DNA of 64,000 nucleotides. Origin: Flavobacteriales bacterium ALC-1 (lineage in GTDB: Bacteria; Bacteroidota; Bacteroidia; Flavobacteriales; Flavobacteriaceae). The notes beneath the pieces are model-generated. The model was not told the DNA's origin. It searched no databases and was given only the letters and a program-made list of their open reading frames with translations. The position numbers and the translations under genes are program-made. Shown one piece after another: positions 9,161 through 16,707 of this stretch; within the stretch, counting starts at the first letter, position 1; each line of letters starts with the position of its first letter. The stretch is from assembly GCA_000171875.1 (NCBI GenBank), contig ABHI01000002.1, positions 806,001 through 870,000 of the forward strand, written 5' to 3'.

Positions 9161-10195
9161 ATGAAAAATACAATAAAACAATGGGCATTTGCACTATCTG
9201 CATTTGCACTTATCTTCACAGCATGTCAAAAAGATAATCTTGAAAATGAAACTTCAAGTTTTGATGAGATTGTCACCATTAACATGAATGAATTAGGAAA
9301 TAAAACTTTAGTAACAGATACTAAATTATTAAACTCAATAAGATCTCTAGATATTGATGTTGGAATAGTATCTACAGGAGACTTCCATTTGCCGGATGGC
9401 ACTATAGAAGAACGCATCTATATTGGAAGTGATATCACATTTACTAAAAAAGAATTAAACAAACTCGCAGAAGCCCATGATAGTAATCAGAAACAATACA
9501 GAACGTTTAATCTAGTAACAGGAAGTAATCAAACAATTAATATATTAGGTTATACAGGTGGTAGTCAGGCGTTATCTAGTAAAGCTAGAACGGCTTTAAC
9601 TAGAGCAGTTGCTAATTATAATAATATTAATAATATGACTTTGCAGTTTAATTTGACGTTTGGTACTAATTACCAAGCAGCTGATATGGTTGTATATGAT
9701 AATTCAGTAAATAATCCTACTGGTACAGGTGGTGTTGCTGGTTTTCCAACATCAGCTGGAAAGCCTCATAAATTTGTGCAAATTTATGGTATAGAGCAAT
9801 TTTCAACTAATGTTAATGAGCATGTTATTACACATGAAATAGGGCATTCAGTTGGTTTTCGTCATTCAGATTGGTTTGACCGTTTAAGTTGTCCACCACA
9901 AGCGCAAGGTAATGAAGGTACTGGGTCTGATGGTGCAGTGCATATAACTGGTACACCAACTGGAAGAGATTTGTCATCTGTTATGCAAGCTTGTTTTTCT
10001 ACAAGTGTAAGTGGGAACTTTAATGGTAATGATGTAACAGCTTTACTTGCAATGTACCCAGCTAATACTAGTCCTTGTGATGGAGTCCTTGCGTGGCAAA
10101 GTGGTGTAAGTTATCCTATTGGTGCACGTGTAACCTATTTTGGTAATCTATACGAACGTGTAAGTGGTGGTTGGACTTTTGTAGGTTCTTGTTAA
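9161..10195 (+). CDS. secreted HEIGH-type zinc metalloprotease lipoprotein
   Basis: A 344-aa predicted lipoprotein: the signal peptide ends in the lipobox FTAC (Cys22), followed by a charged linker. The catalytic core has the extended zinc motif HEIGHSVGFRH (His225, Glu226, His229, His235), as in the Peptidase_M57 dual-action HEIGH family and M10-like metzincins. The last 40 residues (CDGVLAWQSGVSYPIGARV...GWTFVGSC) look like a small chitin/carbohydrate-binding module of the CBM5/12 type with flanking cysteines. Probably cell-surface or secreted and acting on protein. A strong terminator follows. The pairing of protease and binding module is seen; the substrate is not known. Confidence 0.85.
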   Translation: MKNTIKQWAFALSAFALIFTACQKDNLENETSSFDEIVTINMNELGNKTLVTDTKLLNSIRSLDIDVGIVSTGDFHLPDGTIEERIYIGSDITFTKKELNKLAEAHDSNQKQYRTFNLVTGSNQTINILGYTGGSQALSSKARTALTRAVANYNNINNMTLQFNLTFGTNYQAADMVVYDNSVNNPTGTGGVAGFPTSAGKPHKFVQIYGIEQFSTNVNEHVITHEIGHSVGFRHSDWFDRLSCPPQAQGNEGTGSDGAVHITGTPTGRDLSSVMQACFSTSVSGNFNGNDVTALLAMYPANTSPCDGVLAWQSGVSYPIGARVTYFGNLYERVSGGWTFVGSC

Positions 10196-10240
10196 GACCT
10201 TGCATATTATTAGAAATCTAATACTATAATTAGTAATGAG

Positions 10241-10275
10241 AGGGTTGTTTAATTTTATTTAAACAACCCTTTTTT
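10241..10275 (+). terminator. terminator after the metalloprotease gene
   Basis: AGGGTTGTTTAA (10241-10252) pairs perfectly with TTAAACAACCCT (10259-10270), followed by T's. Confidence 0.9.
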
Positions 10276-10403
10276 GTTTTATTAATTTAAAAGGATACAA
10301 TCATTTTAAAATAAACTTTAACATATTAAAAATATCTAAATGCTCAGCTTTTTCGTTTTAGTATTCAAATATTTTTTAAATTAGCTTAAATGATATAGTA
10401 GTT

Positions 10404-10679
10404 ATGAGCACCCAAAAGCAATATCAAGAAGATCTACTTTTACAAGAGGAAGAATTAAAGCAAAACGAAATCGTATTGTTTAATGACGATGTTAACACCT
10501 TTGATCATGTTATTGATACACTCATTTACGCATGTGAGCATACACCAGAACAGGCAGAGCAATGTTCTATTATTGTACATTACAAAGGTAAATGTACAGT
10601 TAAAACAGGTTCTTACGACGATCTAGAGCCACGCTGTTCTATGCTTTTAGACGCTGGGCTTAGTGCAGAAATAGTCTAA
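10404..10679 (+). CDS. clpS: ATP-dependent Clp protease adaptor
   Basis: N-recognin adaptor that hands N-degron substrates to the Clp ATPase. The 91-aa protein has the family signature NEIVLFNDDVNTFDHVIDTL (about 21-40), with the Asn-Asp pair that binds the substrate N-terminal residue, and the helix ACEHTPEQAEQCS. The last strand YDDLEPRCSMLLDAGLSAEI matches the C-terminal fold. Normal length. Convergent with the HMA gene, with only 2 nt between the two stop codons. The Clp ATPase gene is not in this window. Confidence 0.95.
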   Translation: MSTQKQYQEDLLLQEEELKQNEIVLFNDDVNTFDHVIDTLIYACEHTPEQAEQCSIIVHYKGKCTVKTGSYDDLEPRCSMLLDAGLSAEIV

Positions 10680-10681
10680 TA

Positions 10682-10951
10682 TTATTTGCTCATTCTTCCA
10701 ACCGCACAACTCACAAAAGATTTCGCTTTTTTGGGTAAAGAATTTGCTTCTCCAAGTATTGGATAACCTAAATCGGATAATTTCTTTCTCACAGATTCTA
10801 ATTCGCTATTAGATCCATAAACAAAACTAACTTCATCTGTGTTGTTATCTACAGACACTGCTGAAACTCCATCTAATTTTGATAATTGAGTTATTATAGT
10901 ATTAGCGCAACCACTGCATTTAAGATTTTGTATTTGTAGCGTGTTTTTCAT
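10682..10951 (-). CDS. heavy-metal-associated (HMA) domain protein
   Basis: A small cytosolic protein (89 aa from ATG 10951) with one HMA domain: strand, then LKCSGCANTI with Cys12 and Cys15, as in copper chaperones and P-type ATPase N-domains. A C-terminal tail adds one more cysteine (FVSCAVGRMSK). A longer frame starting at 10972 would run into the end of the upstream gene; ATG 10951 leaves a 2-nt gap and is preferred. It is the last gene of the MBL-rhodanese transcript, so it may serve sulfane-sulfur or metal handling there rather than a classical copper pump. Confidence 0.85.
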   Translation of the reverse strand: MKNTLQIQNLKCSGCANTIITQLSKLDGVSAVSVDNNTDEVSFVYGSNSELESVRKKLSDLGYPILGEANSLPKKAKSFVSCAVGRMSK

Positions 10952-10953
10952 AA

Positions 10954-12360
10954 TTATAAAGTTGATGGACAAACAAAATCTGTAGTTGGTAAATCTGTTT
11001 TCTTAATTGCGCCAAAACCACCAGCAATATCAATAAGATTATTAAAACCTCTTGCTTTTAAGATTGATGCTGCAATTACTGAGCGGTAACCACCAGCACA
11101 ATGCACATAGTAAGTTTTGTCTTTATTAACCTCATTCATTTTGTCATTTATAAAGTCTAAGGATAAATGCTGAGCATCTTCTAAATGAGATGACAGATAT
11201 TCACCATCTTTACGTACATCTAATATATTGATGTCTGAAGCTTTTGCTCTATCTGCAAATTCTTCAGCCGAGATAGATTCTAAGGTGTCAATGTCTTTTC
11301 CTGCTGATTTCCATGCGTTCATTCCGCCTTCGAGATAGCCCAAAGTATTGTCATAACCCACTCTAGATAATCTTGTCACGGCTTCTTCAGACTTTCCCTC
11401 TGGTGTTACTAAAATGATTGGTTGTTTTATATCTTTAATTAAAGCACCAACCCATGGAGCAAATCCTCCATTTAATCCTATAAAGATTGAATTAGGAATA
11501 TGCCCTTTTATATAGTCTGATTGTGGTCTTACATCTAGTACTAACGCAGATTCATGATTTGCTAATGCTTCAAATTCTTCTGGATTCAATGCAACATTTC
11601 CAGTTTTTAAAACCGATTCAAATGCATCATAACCCATTTTATTCATCATGGCATTCTTAGCAAAATATTGTGGTGGTGGAGCAATGCCATCTAACACTTC
11701 TTTTACAAATTCAGCTTTTGTCATATCTGCACGTAGCGCATAATTCGTTTTTTTCTGCTCACCTAAAACACCAACTGTTTCTTTACTTAAATTTTTACCA
11801 CAAGCTGAGCCAGCTCCATGAGCAGGATATACAATAACATCATCTGCGAGAGGTATTATTTTAGTTCTTAAAGAATCAAATAACATACCTGCTAAGTCTT
11901 CTTTAGTTAAATCAGATTTAATAGCTAAATCTGGTCGACCTACGTCTCCTAAAAACAATGTGTCTCCAGAAAAAATAGCGTAATCTTTTCCGTTTTCATC
12001 TTTTAATAAATAGGTTGCTGATTCTAAAGTATGACCAGGAGTATGTAATACTTTTATAGTGAGCTTTCCTATTTTTAATTCTTCACCATCAGTGGCAGAG
12101 TGAATATCATAATCTGTTGTTGCGCCTGGACCAAACACTATTGTTGCTCCAGTTTTGTTTGCTAAATCAACATGACCAGAAACAAAATCTGCATGAAAAT
12201 GTGTTTCTAAAATATACTTTATTTTAGAGTTATTAGCCTTCGCTTTATCAATGTATTGCTGAATTTCTCGTAGAGGATCAATTATGGCAACTTCACCTTC
12301 AGATTCTATGTAATAAGCACCTTGTGCTAAACACCCTGTATATATTTGTTCTATGTTCAT
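10954..12360 (-). CDS. MBL-fold persulfide dioxygenase-rhodanese fusion (CstB/Blh-like)
   Basis: A 468-aa fusion: an N-terminal metallo-beta-lactamase domain of the ETHE1 type (THFHADFVSGH; His54, His56, Asp58, then HTPGHT and FSGDTLFLGDVGR) and two rhodanese domains. The first (about 275-355) has no cysteine in its active-site loop (VTPEGKSEE), so it is probably inactive; the second has Cys421 in HCAGGYRS. Such fusions oxidise persulfides and move sulfane sulfur during sulfide detoxification. The gene is preceded by a 93-nt leader with an upstream ORF, and by a promoter with a palindrome placed where a Crp/Fnr activator would bind. It leads the HMA gene. Confidence 0.92.
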   Translation of the reverse strand: MNIEQIYTGCLAQGAYYIESEGEVAIIDPLREIQQYIDKAKANNSKIKYILETHFHADFVSGHVDLANKTGATIVFGPGATTDYDIHSATDGEELKIGKLTIKVLHTPGHTLESATYLLKDENGKDYAIFSGDTLFLGDVGRPDLAIKSDLTKEDLAGMLFDSLRTKIIPLADDVIVYPAHGAGSACGKNLSKETVGVLGEQKKTNYALRADMTKAEFVKEVLDGIAPPPQYFAKNAMMNKMGYDAFESVLKTGNVALNPEEFEALANHESALVLDVRPQSDYIKGHIPNSIFIGLNGGFAPWVGALIKDIKQPIILVTPEGKSEEAVTRLSRVGYDNTLGYLEGGMNAWKSAGKDIDTLESISAEEFADRAKASDINILDVRKDGEYLSSHLEDAQHLSLDFINDKMNEVNKDKTYYVHCAGGYRSVIAASILKARGFNNLIDIAGGFGAIKKTDLPTTDFVCPSTL

Positions 12361-12450
12361 GTGTTTAAATTTATTGTTTTCTAGTTGTCACATGCTGTTT
12401 GCTATTAATCATCCTGTTGAGTGATTATATTTTGAACATGCTTGTTTCAT
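12361..12450 (-). promoter_or_regulatory. leader RNA A: upstream ORF plus start-codon-pairing element
   Basis: Sense strand, from the upstream-ORF ATG (12450) to the main ATG (12360): a 13-codon ORF, then a 48-nt spacer holding AACAGCATGTGAC. The CATGTG (plus-strand positions 12389-12394) can pair with CACATG, which contains the MBL start codon (12358-12363). An 85% identical element with the same spacing lies in front of the SRPBCC gene at 52033. It is likely a translational control leader; the signal is unknown. Confidence 0.65.
12409..12450 (-). CDS. upstream ORF peptide MKQACSKYNHSTG
   Basis: A 13-aa frame (ATG 12450, TGA 12409-12411) whose counterpart at 52082-52123 reads MKRACSKYYRLTE. 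Start, reading frame, length and the core MK.ACSKY are kept. Several changes are silent or conservative, which suggests translation. The single Cys is notable in front of a sulfur-metabolism gene. Confidence 0.55.
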   Translation of the reverse strand: MKQACSKYNHSTG

Positions 12451-12471
12451 AATTAATTTTTAAAAGTGATA

Positions 12472-12515
12472 CAAAGTTACAAAACTTCGATTTTTATTAA
12501 AGTGACATTTGTCAC
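12472..12515 (-). promoter_or_regulatory. promoter with Crp/Fnr-type palindrome for the MBL-HMA operon
   Basis: On the minus strand, TAACTTTG (12472-12479) matches the Bacteroidota -7 box. Upstream is GTGACAAATGTCAC (12502-12515), a perfect inverted repeat of TGACA arms. Its centre falls near -42 relative to the expected transcript start, the usual place for a class II Crp/Fnr activator. The Crp/Fnr gene at 14354 is the obvious candidate. Confidence 0.6.
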
Positions 12516-12521
12516 ATAGCC

Positions 12522-13319
12522 TCAGAAAAGTTCTTTATATAATATATAAATTGCCATTAGTAGAGTAAAGTATCCAAATCCTTTTTTTAATTTCTTGCCG
12601 CTTATAAATTTAGAGGCATAAACACCAAGTATAATACCAAAAATAGATATAGTTGTAAATATGAGGAGGAATGACCAATCAATTTCAATATTTGATAAAT
12701 CTCCCAGAAAACCTATGAGTGATTTTGCAGCGATAATTAATAATGAAGTCCCTACAGCTTTTTTCATAGGTAGCTTAGCTAATAAAACTAAAGCAGGTAT
12801 AATTAAAAAGCCTCCTCCTGCACCTACAATGCCAGTTAATATACCAACAACAACTCCTTCTATTGCAATAAGCGGATAATTATAGTGTATATCTTGCTCT
12901 TCATCATTTGAATGCTTTTTCTTCTTAATCATTGAAAAGCTAGCTAATAACATGATTATGGCAAAAAACACCATGATAAAAATGTTATTTGTAACCTCAA
13001 AATCGTTAATAGTAAACATAATTTCAGGAATCATAGGTACTAAAAAACGCCTTGTAAGGTATACAGCAATGAATGCGGGAATCGCAAAAATAACTGCAGT
13101 TTTTATATCAACTAGTCCTTTTTTAAAGTTTTTGAATGCACCGATAATAGAAGTTACTCCAACAACAAATAATGAATACGCTGTTGCCGTAATAGGGTTT
13201 AAACCTATTAGATAAACTAAAATAGGAACAGTTAAAATAGAGCCTCCCCCGCCAATAAGCCCTAGGACTAGCCCAACAATAAGTGCACCTAAATAGCCAA
13301 AAATTTCGGTTAGCTCCAT
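12522..13319 (-). CDS. TauE/SafE-family sulfite/sulfur-compound exporter
   Basis: A 265-aa integral membrane protein with about eight hydrophobic segments and the two internal glycine-rich repeats typical of TauE/SafE (GLIGGGGSILTVPILVYL near 20-37 and GIVGAGGGFLIIPALVLL near 163-180). The family moves small sulfur compounds such as sulfite or sulfoacetate across the inner membrane. It begins directly after the preceding YeeE/YedE gene without spacing, so translation is probably coupled. Substrate is inferred from neighbours (persulfide dioxygenase, thiosulfate-type YeeE proteins). Confidence 0.9.
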   Translation of the reverse strand: MELTEIFGYLGALIVGLVLGLIGGGGSILTVPILVYLIGLNPITATAYSLFVVGVTSIIGAFKNFKKGLVDIKTAVIFAIPAFIAVYLTRRFLVPMIPEIMFTINDFEVTNNIFIMVFFAIIMLLASFSMIKKKKHSNDEEQDIHYNYPLIAIEGVVVGILTGIVGAGGGFLIIPALVLLAKLPMKKAVGTSLLIIAAKSLIGFLGDLSNIEIDWSFLLIFTTISIFGIILGVYASKFISGKKLKKGFGYFTLLMAIYILYKELF

Positions 13320-13736
13320 TTAATGAGGTAGTTTGTTTTTTAGTAGACCATAGACATAAGTACCTAGTAGTGCAGCAGCTATAACAATAAGTATTGAAAA
13401 AGCACCAGTGCCAACTAAAATATACATAGGTCCAGGACAAGCTCCGGCTAATGCCCAACCTAATCCAAATATAGTTCCGCCAATGATATAACGTGTAAAC
13501 CCGCGTTCTTTTAATGGTACTTTCAATGATGATCCTTCTATTGTTTTTACTCTATTAGCTCTAGATAGCAATAATAAAACAATACCTGTACCAACGGCAG
13601 TACCTATAATACCATACATATGAAAGGATTGAAATTTAAACATTTCAAAAATACGATACCATGAAACGGCTTCGGATTTTACTAATACGATCCCGAAAAA
13701 TATGCCTACCACAAAGAATTTAATATACTTTCCCAT
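13320..13736 (-). CDS. YeeE/YedE (DUF6691-like) membrane protein, C-terminal half type
   Basis: A 138-aa protein with four membrane helices. It has the glycine-rich signature FGLGWALAGACPGPMYILVGTGA (in part), containing the conserved A-C-P-G motif of YeeE/YedE thiosulfate transporters. In this family a full transporter is often split into two half-size genes; the other half is just upstream with a 2-nt gap. A role in importing thiosulfate or another sulfane-sulfur donor is inferred from the family. Confidence 0.88.
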   Translation of the reverse strand: MGKYIKFFVVGIFFGIVLVKSEAVSWYRIFEMFKFQSFHMYGIIGTAVGTGIVLLLLSRANRVKTIEGSSLKVPLKERGFTRYIIGGTIFGLGWALAGACPGPMYILVGTGAFSILIVIAAALLGTYVYGLLKNKLPH

Positions 13737-13738
13737 AA

Positions 13739-14296
13739 TTAAAATAAAATTGGATAAATAAGGTGAATCATAATTAAACCTCCTAAGAAGAAACCGACTA
13801 CAGCAATTAGTGAAGGTATTTGTAAGCTACTTAAACCAGTTATGGCGTGACCTGATGTACAACCACCAGCATAGCGTGTGCCAAAACCAACTAAAAAGCC
13901 ACCAATGATGAGTATTGATAGACTTTTGAGGTTTAGGACGTTATCCCAACTAAATAATTCTGGAGGCAAGAGACTTTGTCCTGCATTTTCAAAACCTAAG
14001 GTTTTTAAATCTTCAATTGTGGTTTGATTTAAATCGATATTTATTGGGTTTGATAAAAAATGATGTGCAATAAATCCTCCAATTATAGCTCCAAATACAA
14101 CGACAAGATTCCATCTTTGATTTTTCCAATCGAACTTAAAAAATTCGACACGTTTTCCTGCTCCTCCAATGGCGCATAGCGTTCTAAGGTTAGATGACAT
14201 ACCAAAAGTTCTTCCAAAATAGAGTAGAACAAACATGACTAATGCTATTAAAGGACCTGAGACATACCAAGGCCAAGGTTGTAAAATATATTCCAT
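13739..14296 (-). CDS. YeeE/YedE membrane protein, N-terminal half type
   Basis: A 185-aa membrane protein beginning MEYILQPWPWYVSGP, with four to five hydrophobic helices and the signature GFGTRYAGGCTSGHAITGLSS (near 130-150; Cys in the GGCTSGH motif lines the transport path in YeeE). ATG 14296 is preferred because relatives begin MEYILQPW; a 6-residue longer start at 14314 is possible. With the following gene it makes a complete split YeeE/YedE transporter. The Crp/Fnr gene lies 57 nt upstream on the same strand. Confidence 0.88.
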   Translation of the reverse strand: MEYILQPWPWYVSGPLIALVMFVLLYFGRTFGMSSNLRTLCAIGGAGKRVEFFKFDWKNQRWNLVVVFGAIIGGFIAHHFLSNPINIDLNQTTIEDLKTLGFENAGQSLLPPELFSWDNVLNLKSLSILIIGGFLVGFGTRYAGGCTSGHAITGLSSLQIPSLIAVVGFFLGGLIMIHLIYPILF

Positions 14297-14353
14297 AGTT
14301 TTAATTTGATGCAAAAATAGGCTTCTAGTTTTTAGAGTATGTTACAAAAGTTA

Positions 14354-14989
14354 CTAAAACTCTAAAACAGTTATCTTATTTCTGCCGAGTTCAATTTTAT
14401 GTTCTTTTTCAAGTTGTTTTAATAACCTCGAAATTACAACTCTAGAGGTATGTAAATCTTCGGCTATTTCTTGATGAGTTATTTCTAAGGTAGTTGATGC
14501 ATTTAGCTTCACTTGATCTATAATGTATTTAAATAAACGTGCATCCATTTTCATAAAAGCAAGTGTGTCTATGGTTTCTAGCATTTCATCAAAACGTACT
14601 TGATAACTTTGTAAGATAAAGTTTCTCCAGCTTTCATTAGTATTAAACCATAACTTCATGTTTGCAATAGGTATCATTATAACGGTTGCATCATCATCTG
14701 CAATTGCTCTTATTTTACTCGCTGATTTTGCCATACAGCAAGTTAAAGACATAGCGCAGGTGTCGCCAGACTCTAAAACATAAAGCAGAAGCTCATTGCC
14801 ATCATTATCTTCTCGTAATACTTTTATGTTTCCGCTAATTAAAATGGGAATAAAATCTAGGTTCTGTCCTATATCTATAATGATATCGTGCTTTTTAAAA
14901 GTCTTAACGAAGGCAACATTGGTGATGCTATCAATAATTTCTGAATCAAATGCGTAGTGAAAAGGTTGAAGTAATTCTTTAGAAATCAT
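14354..14989 (-). CDS. Crp/Fnr-family transcriptional regulator with Cys motif
   Basis: A 211-aa regulator with a cyclic-nucleotide-binding-like beta-roll (about 20-120) and a winged HTH (about 145-205; EITHQEIAEDLHTSRVVISRLLKQLE). Inside the effector domain the CNMP-binding signature is replaced by GDTCAMSLTCCMAKSAS, with Cys78, Cys84 and Cys85. These could sense persulfide, redox state or a metal. Gene order suggests it controls the sulfur genes downstream. A Crp/Fnr-like palindrome at 12502-12515 supports this. Confidence 0.9.
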   Translation of the reverse strand: MISKELLQPFHYAFDSEIIDSITNVAFVKTFKKHDIIIDIGQNLDFIPILISGNIKVLREDNDGNELLLYVLESGDTCAMSLTCCMAKSASKIRAIADDDATVIMIPIANMKLWFNTNESWRNFILQSYQVRFDEMLETIDTLAFMKMDARLFKYIIDQVKLNASTTLEITHQEIAEDLHTSRVVISRLLKQLEKEHKIELGRNKITVLEF

Positions 14990-15075
14990 AATTCAAAAAT
15001 AATGATTTACATTTTTGAAATAAATAGTTTGGTTGTTTTTTAATAAATGTATTATATTTGCACCCACTTTAAAAC

Positions 15076-15149
15076 GGCCTCGTGGCGCAACTGAATAGCG
15101 CACTTGATTACGGCTCAAGAGGTTACAGGTTTGAATCCTGTCGAGGTCA
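15076..15149 (+). tRNA. tRNA-Arg (anticodon ACG)
   Basis: A 74-nt cloverleaf without encoded CCA. The acceptor stem GGCCTCG/CGAGGTC has one G-T pair, the D stem is GCGC/GCGC, the anticodon stem is CTTGA/TCAAG with loop TTACGGC (anticodon ACG), and the T stem is ACAGG/CCTGT with loop TTTGAAT. A34 would be converted to inosine by TadA to read CGN codons. Confidence 0.97.
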
Positions 15150-15157
15150 CGAATAAA

Positions 15158-15215
15158 TACTACAAACAAAAAAACGCCAAGTTTACTTGAGCGTTTTTTT
15201 GTTTGTAGTATTTTC
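15158..15215 (+). terminator. terminator of tRNA-Arg
   Basis: The arm at 15158-15177 pairs perfectly over 20 bp with 15191-15210 (13-nt loop), and both arms contain long A or T tracts. The right arm is also the start of the 104-bp repeat unit. Confidence 0.8.
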
Positions 15216-15462
15216 AAAGCGGATCTTTAAGGATGCGCAGCAATCCTTAGGGATTTGATTTGTTCTAAAATTTTATTCAACCAAGTTTACTTGAGCGTTT
15301 TTTTGTTTGTAGTATTTTCAAAGCGGATCTTTAAGGATGTGCAGCAATCCTTAGGGATTTGATTTGTTCTAAGATTTTATTCAACCAAGTTTACTTGAGC
15401 GTTTTTTTGTTTGTAGTATTTTCAAAGCTGAGCTATAAGGATGCGCAATAATCCATGAAGAT
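15178..15462. repeat. 104-bp tandem repeat, about 2.7 copies
   Basis: Units start at 15178, 15282 and 15386 (CCAAGTTTACTTGAGCG...). Copies 1 and 2 differ at only two or three bases; copy 3 decays after about 75 bp. Each unit holds half of the tRNA terminator and a small AAGGAT/ATCCTT stem. No tRNA piece is duplicated. The rest of the gap to 15572 shows no gene. Confidence 0.9.
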
Positions 15463-15605
15463 TCGATTTGCTGTCTAAATTAATTCCTTCTTGTTTCAAG
15501 TTCATTTTAAAACTTTTTTTATAAAAATGATCAACTGTTAGATATCTAACATTTTAATCATTAGTACAGCTCTAAATTTGTGACAAACAATATAAATAAC
15601 GAGCA

Positions 15606-16475
15606 ATGATTAAAAAAACATTTTTAGGATTATTAGCAATAGGTTTAGTTGCTATGTCCTGTAGTAGTGATGATGACAACAACAGTGGGCCAACGACGGC
15701 AGATTTAATACTTAATCTTCAAGGATTAGAAGCATTAGGTAGTGACTATGTTTATGAAGGGTGGATAATTGTGAGTGGACAACCTGTAAGTACAGGTACG
15801 TTTACAAGCACAACATTTCCACAAACATTTTCTGTAAATGCGACACAATTAAATAGTGCGACACGATTTGTACTATCAATTGAACCAGCTGTTGACACAG
15901 ACCCAGCGCCTGCTGACACAAAAATTTTAGTAGGTGATTTTAATGGAACAACTGCATCTGTTAACACAGGTATTGTAGGAGACTTTTCAAATGCTAGTGG
16001 AGCATTCTTTTTAAGAACTCCAACAGACGAATCTGGAATGAATAACGGTAACGATGAAAATGGAGTTTGGTTTGGAACGCCTGGAGCTCCACCAACTCCA
16101 AATTTTGTTTTACCGACATTGCCAGCAGGTTGGGCTTATGAAGGTTGGGTAGTTGGAGATTCTGGACCTTTAAGTACAGGAACATTTACAGCATTTAATA
16201 CTGCTGATTCTGCAGCACCATTTAGTGGAGCCTCAGCAGGTCCACCAGTACCAGGGGAAGACTTTTTTGAAAATGTACCAACCGGTGAAACATTTCCTTT
16301 AGATGTTAGAGGTAGAACAGTGGTAATTTCTGTAGAGCCAGTTCCAGATGATTCTCCTGCACCTTTTGCTATAAAACCATTAGTTGGTACAGCAGGTAAC
16401 GATACAGCTCCAGCAACACATGATTTTGGACTTAACTTAACGTCATTACCAATGGGTTCTGTAACAAGAAACTAA
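15606..16475 (+). CDS. lipoprotein with two RskA-like domains
   Basis: A 289-aa predicted lipoprotein: signal peptide with lipobox VAMSC (Cys19) followed by an Asp-rich SSDDDNN spacer, typical of surface lipoproteins in this phylum. The mature part has two copies of a domain reading YEGWIIVSGQPVSTGTF...SIEP..D..PAP (about 48-125) and YEGWVVGDSGPLSTGTF...SVEPVPDDSPAPF (about 177-265). This matches the extracytoplasmic part of RskA-type anti-sigma factors, here without helix or sigma-binding domain. A TAAATTTG box at 15573-15580 is well placed for a promoter. Role unknown. Confidence 0.8.
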   Translation: MIKKTFLGLLAIGLVAMSCSSDDDNNSGPTTADLILNLQGLEALGSDYVYEGWIIVSGQPVSTGTFTSTTFPQTFSVNATQLNSATRFVLSIEPAVDTDPAPADTKILVGDFNGTTASVNTGIVGDFSNASGAFFLRTPTDESGMNNGNDENGVWFGTPGAPPTPNFVLPTLPAGWAYEGWVVGDSGPLSTGTFTAFNTADSAAPFSGASAGPPVPGEDFFENVPTGETFPLDVRGRTVVISVEPVPDDSPAPFAIKPLVGTAGNDTAPATHDFGLNLTSLPMGSVTRN

Positions 16476-16530
16476 CATGTGAGAAAGATAATTTGCCGCT
16501 AATGCGATAGATTAAATTGAGTTTTTAAAA

Positions 16531-16558
16531 GACTGCCTTTTTGGTAGTCTTTTTTTAT
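16531..16558 (+). terminator. terminator after the RskA-like lipoprotein
   Basis: GACTGCC (16531-16537) pairs with GGTAGTC (16543-16549), one G-T pair, followed by seven T's. It overlaps the end of the small minus-strand gene. Confidence 0.75.
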
Positions 16559-16707
16559 TCAAGAGCATTTTTTGTAACATAAACGCGCCAACCTATTATA
16601 GCCATTTGTAGTTTAGAAGCTTTACTAAGATCTAATTGTTTTTTACTGTATGATGGTAATATGACTTTATTAAGCTTAGCTATAGCCTTAAAAATGGTTT
16701 TCTTCAT
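16555..16707 (-). CDS. conserved 50-aa flavobacterial small protein
   Basis: ATG 16707 to TAA 16555 encodes 50 aa beginning MKKTIFKAIAKLNKVILPSY and continuing with SKKQLDLSKASKLQMAIIGW, then RVYVTKNALE. I recall near-identical 47-50-aa proteins in other Flavobacteriaceae, often labelled SsrA-binding protein, but it lacks the SmpB fold and length, so that label should not be used. It is basic with an amphipathic middle. Function unknown. Confidence 0.75.
   Translation of the reverse strand: MKKTIFKAIAKLNKVILPSYSKKQLDLSKASKLQMAIIGWRVYVTKNALE

Noticed and set aside
12661..13458. Open frames on both strands inside the TauE/SafE and YeeE genes
   Set aside because: Shadow frames of clear membrane-protein genes; one overlaps two real genes in another frame.
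14993..15217. 74-aa minus-strand open frame with DLDRIQTCNLLSRNQ
   Set aside because: It is the antisense of tRNA-Arg (15076-15149) and its terminator, a known false-gene pattern.
15178..15462. CRISPR array
   Set aside because: Units are 104 bp, adjacent without spacers, and contain terminator halves; no cas gene nearby.
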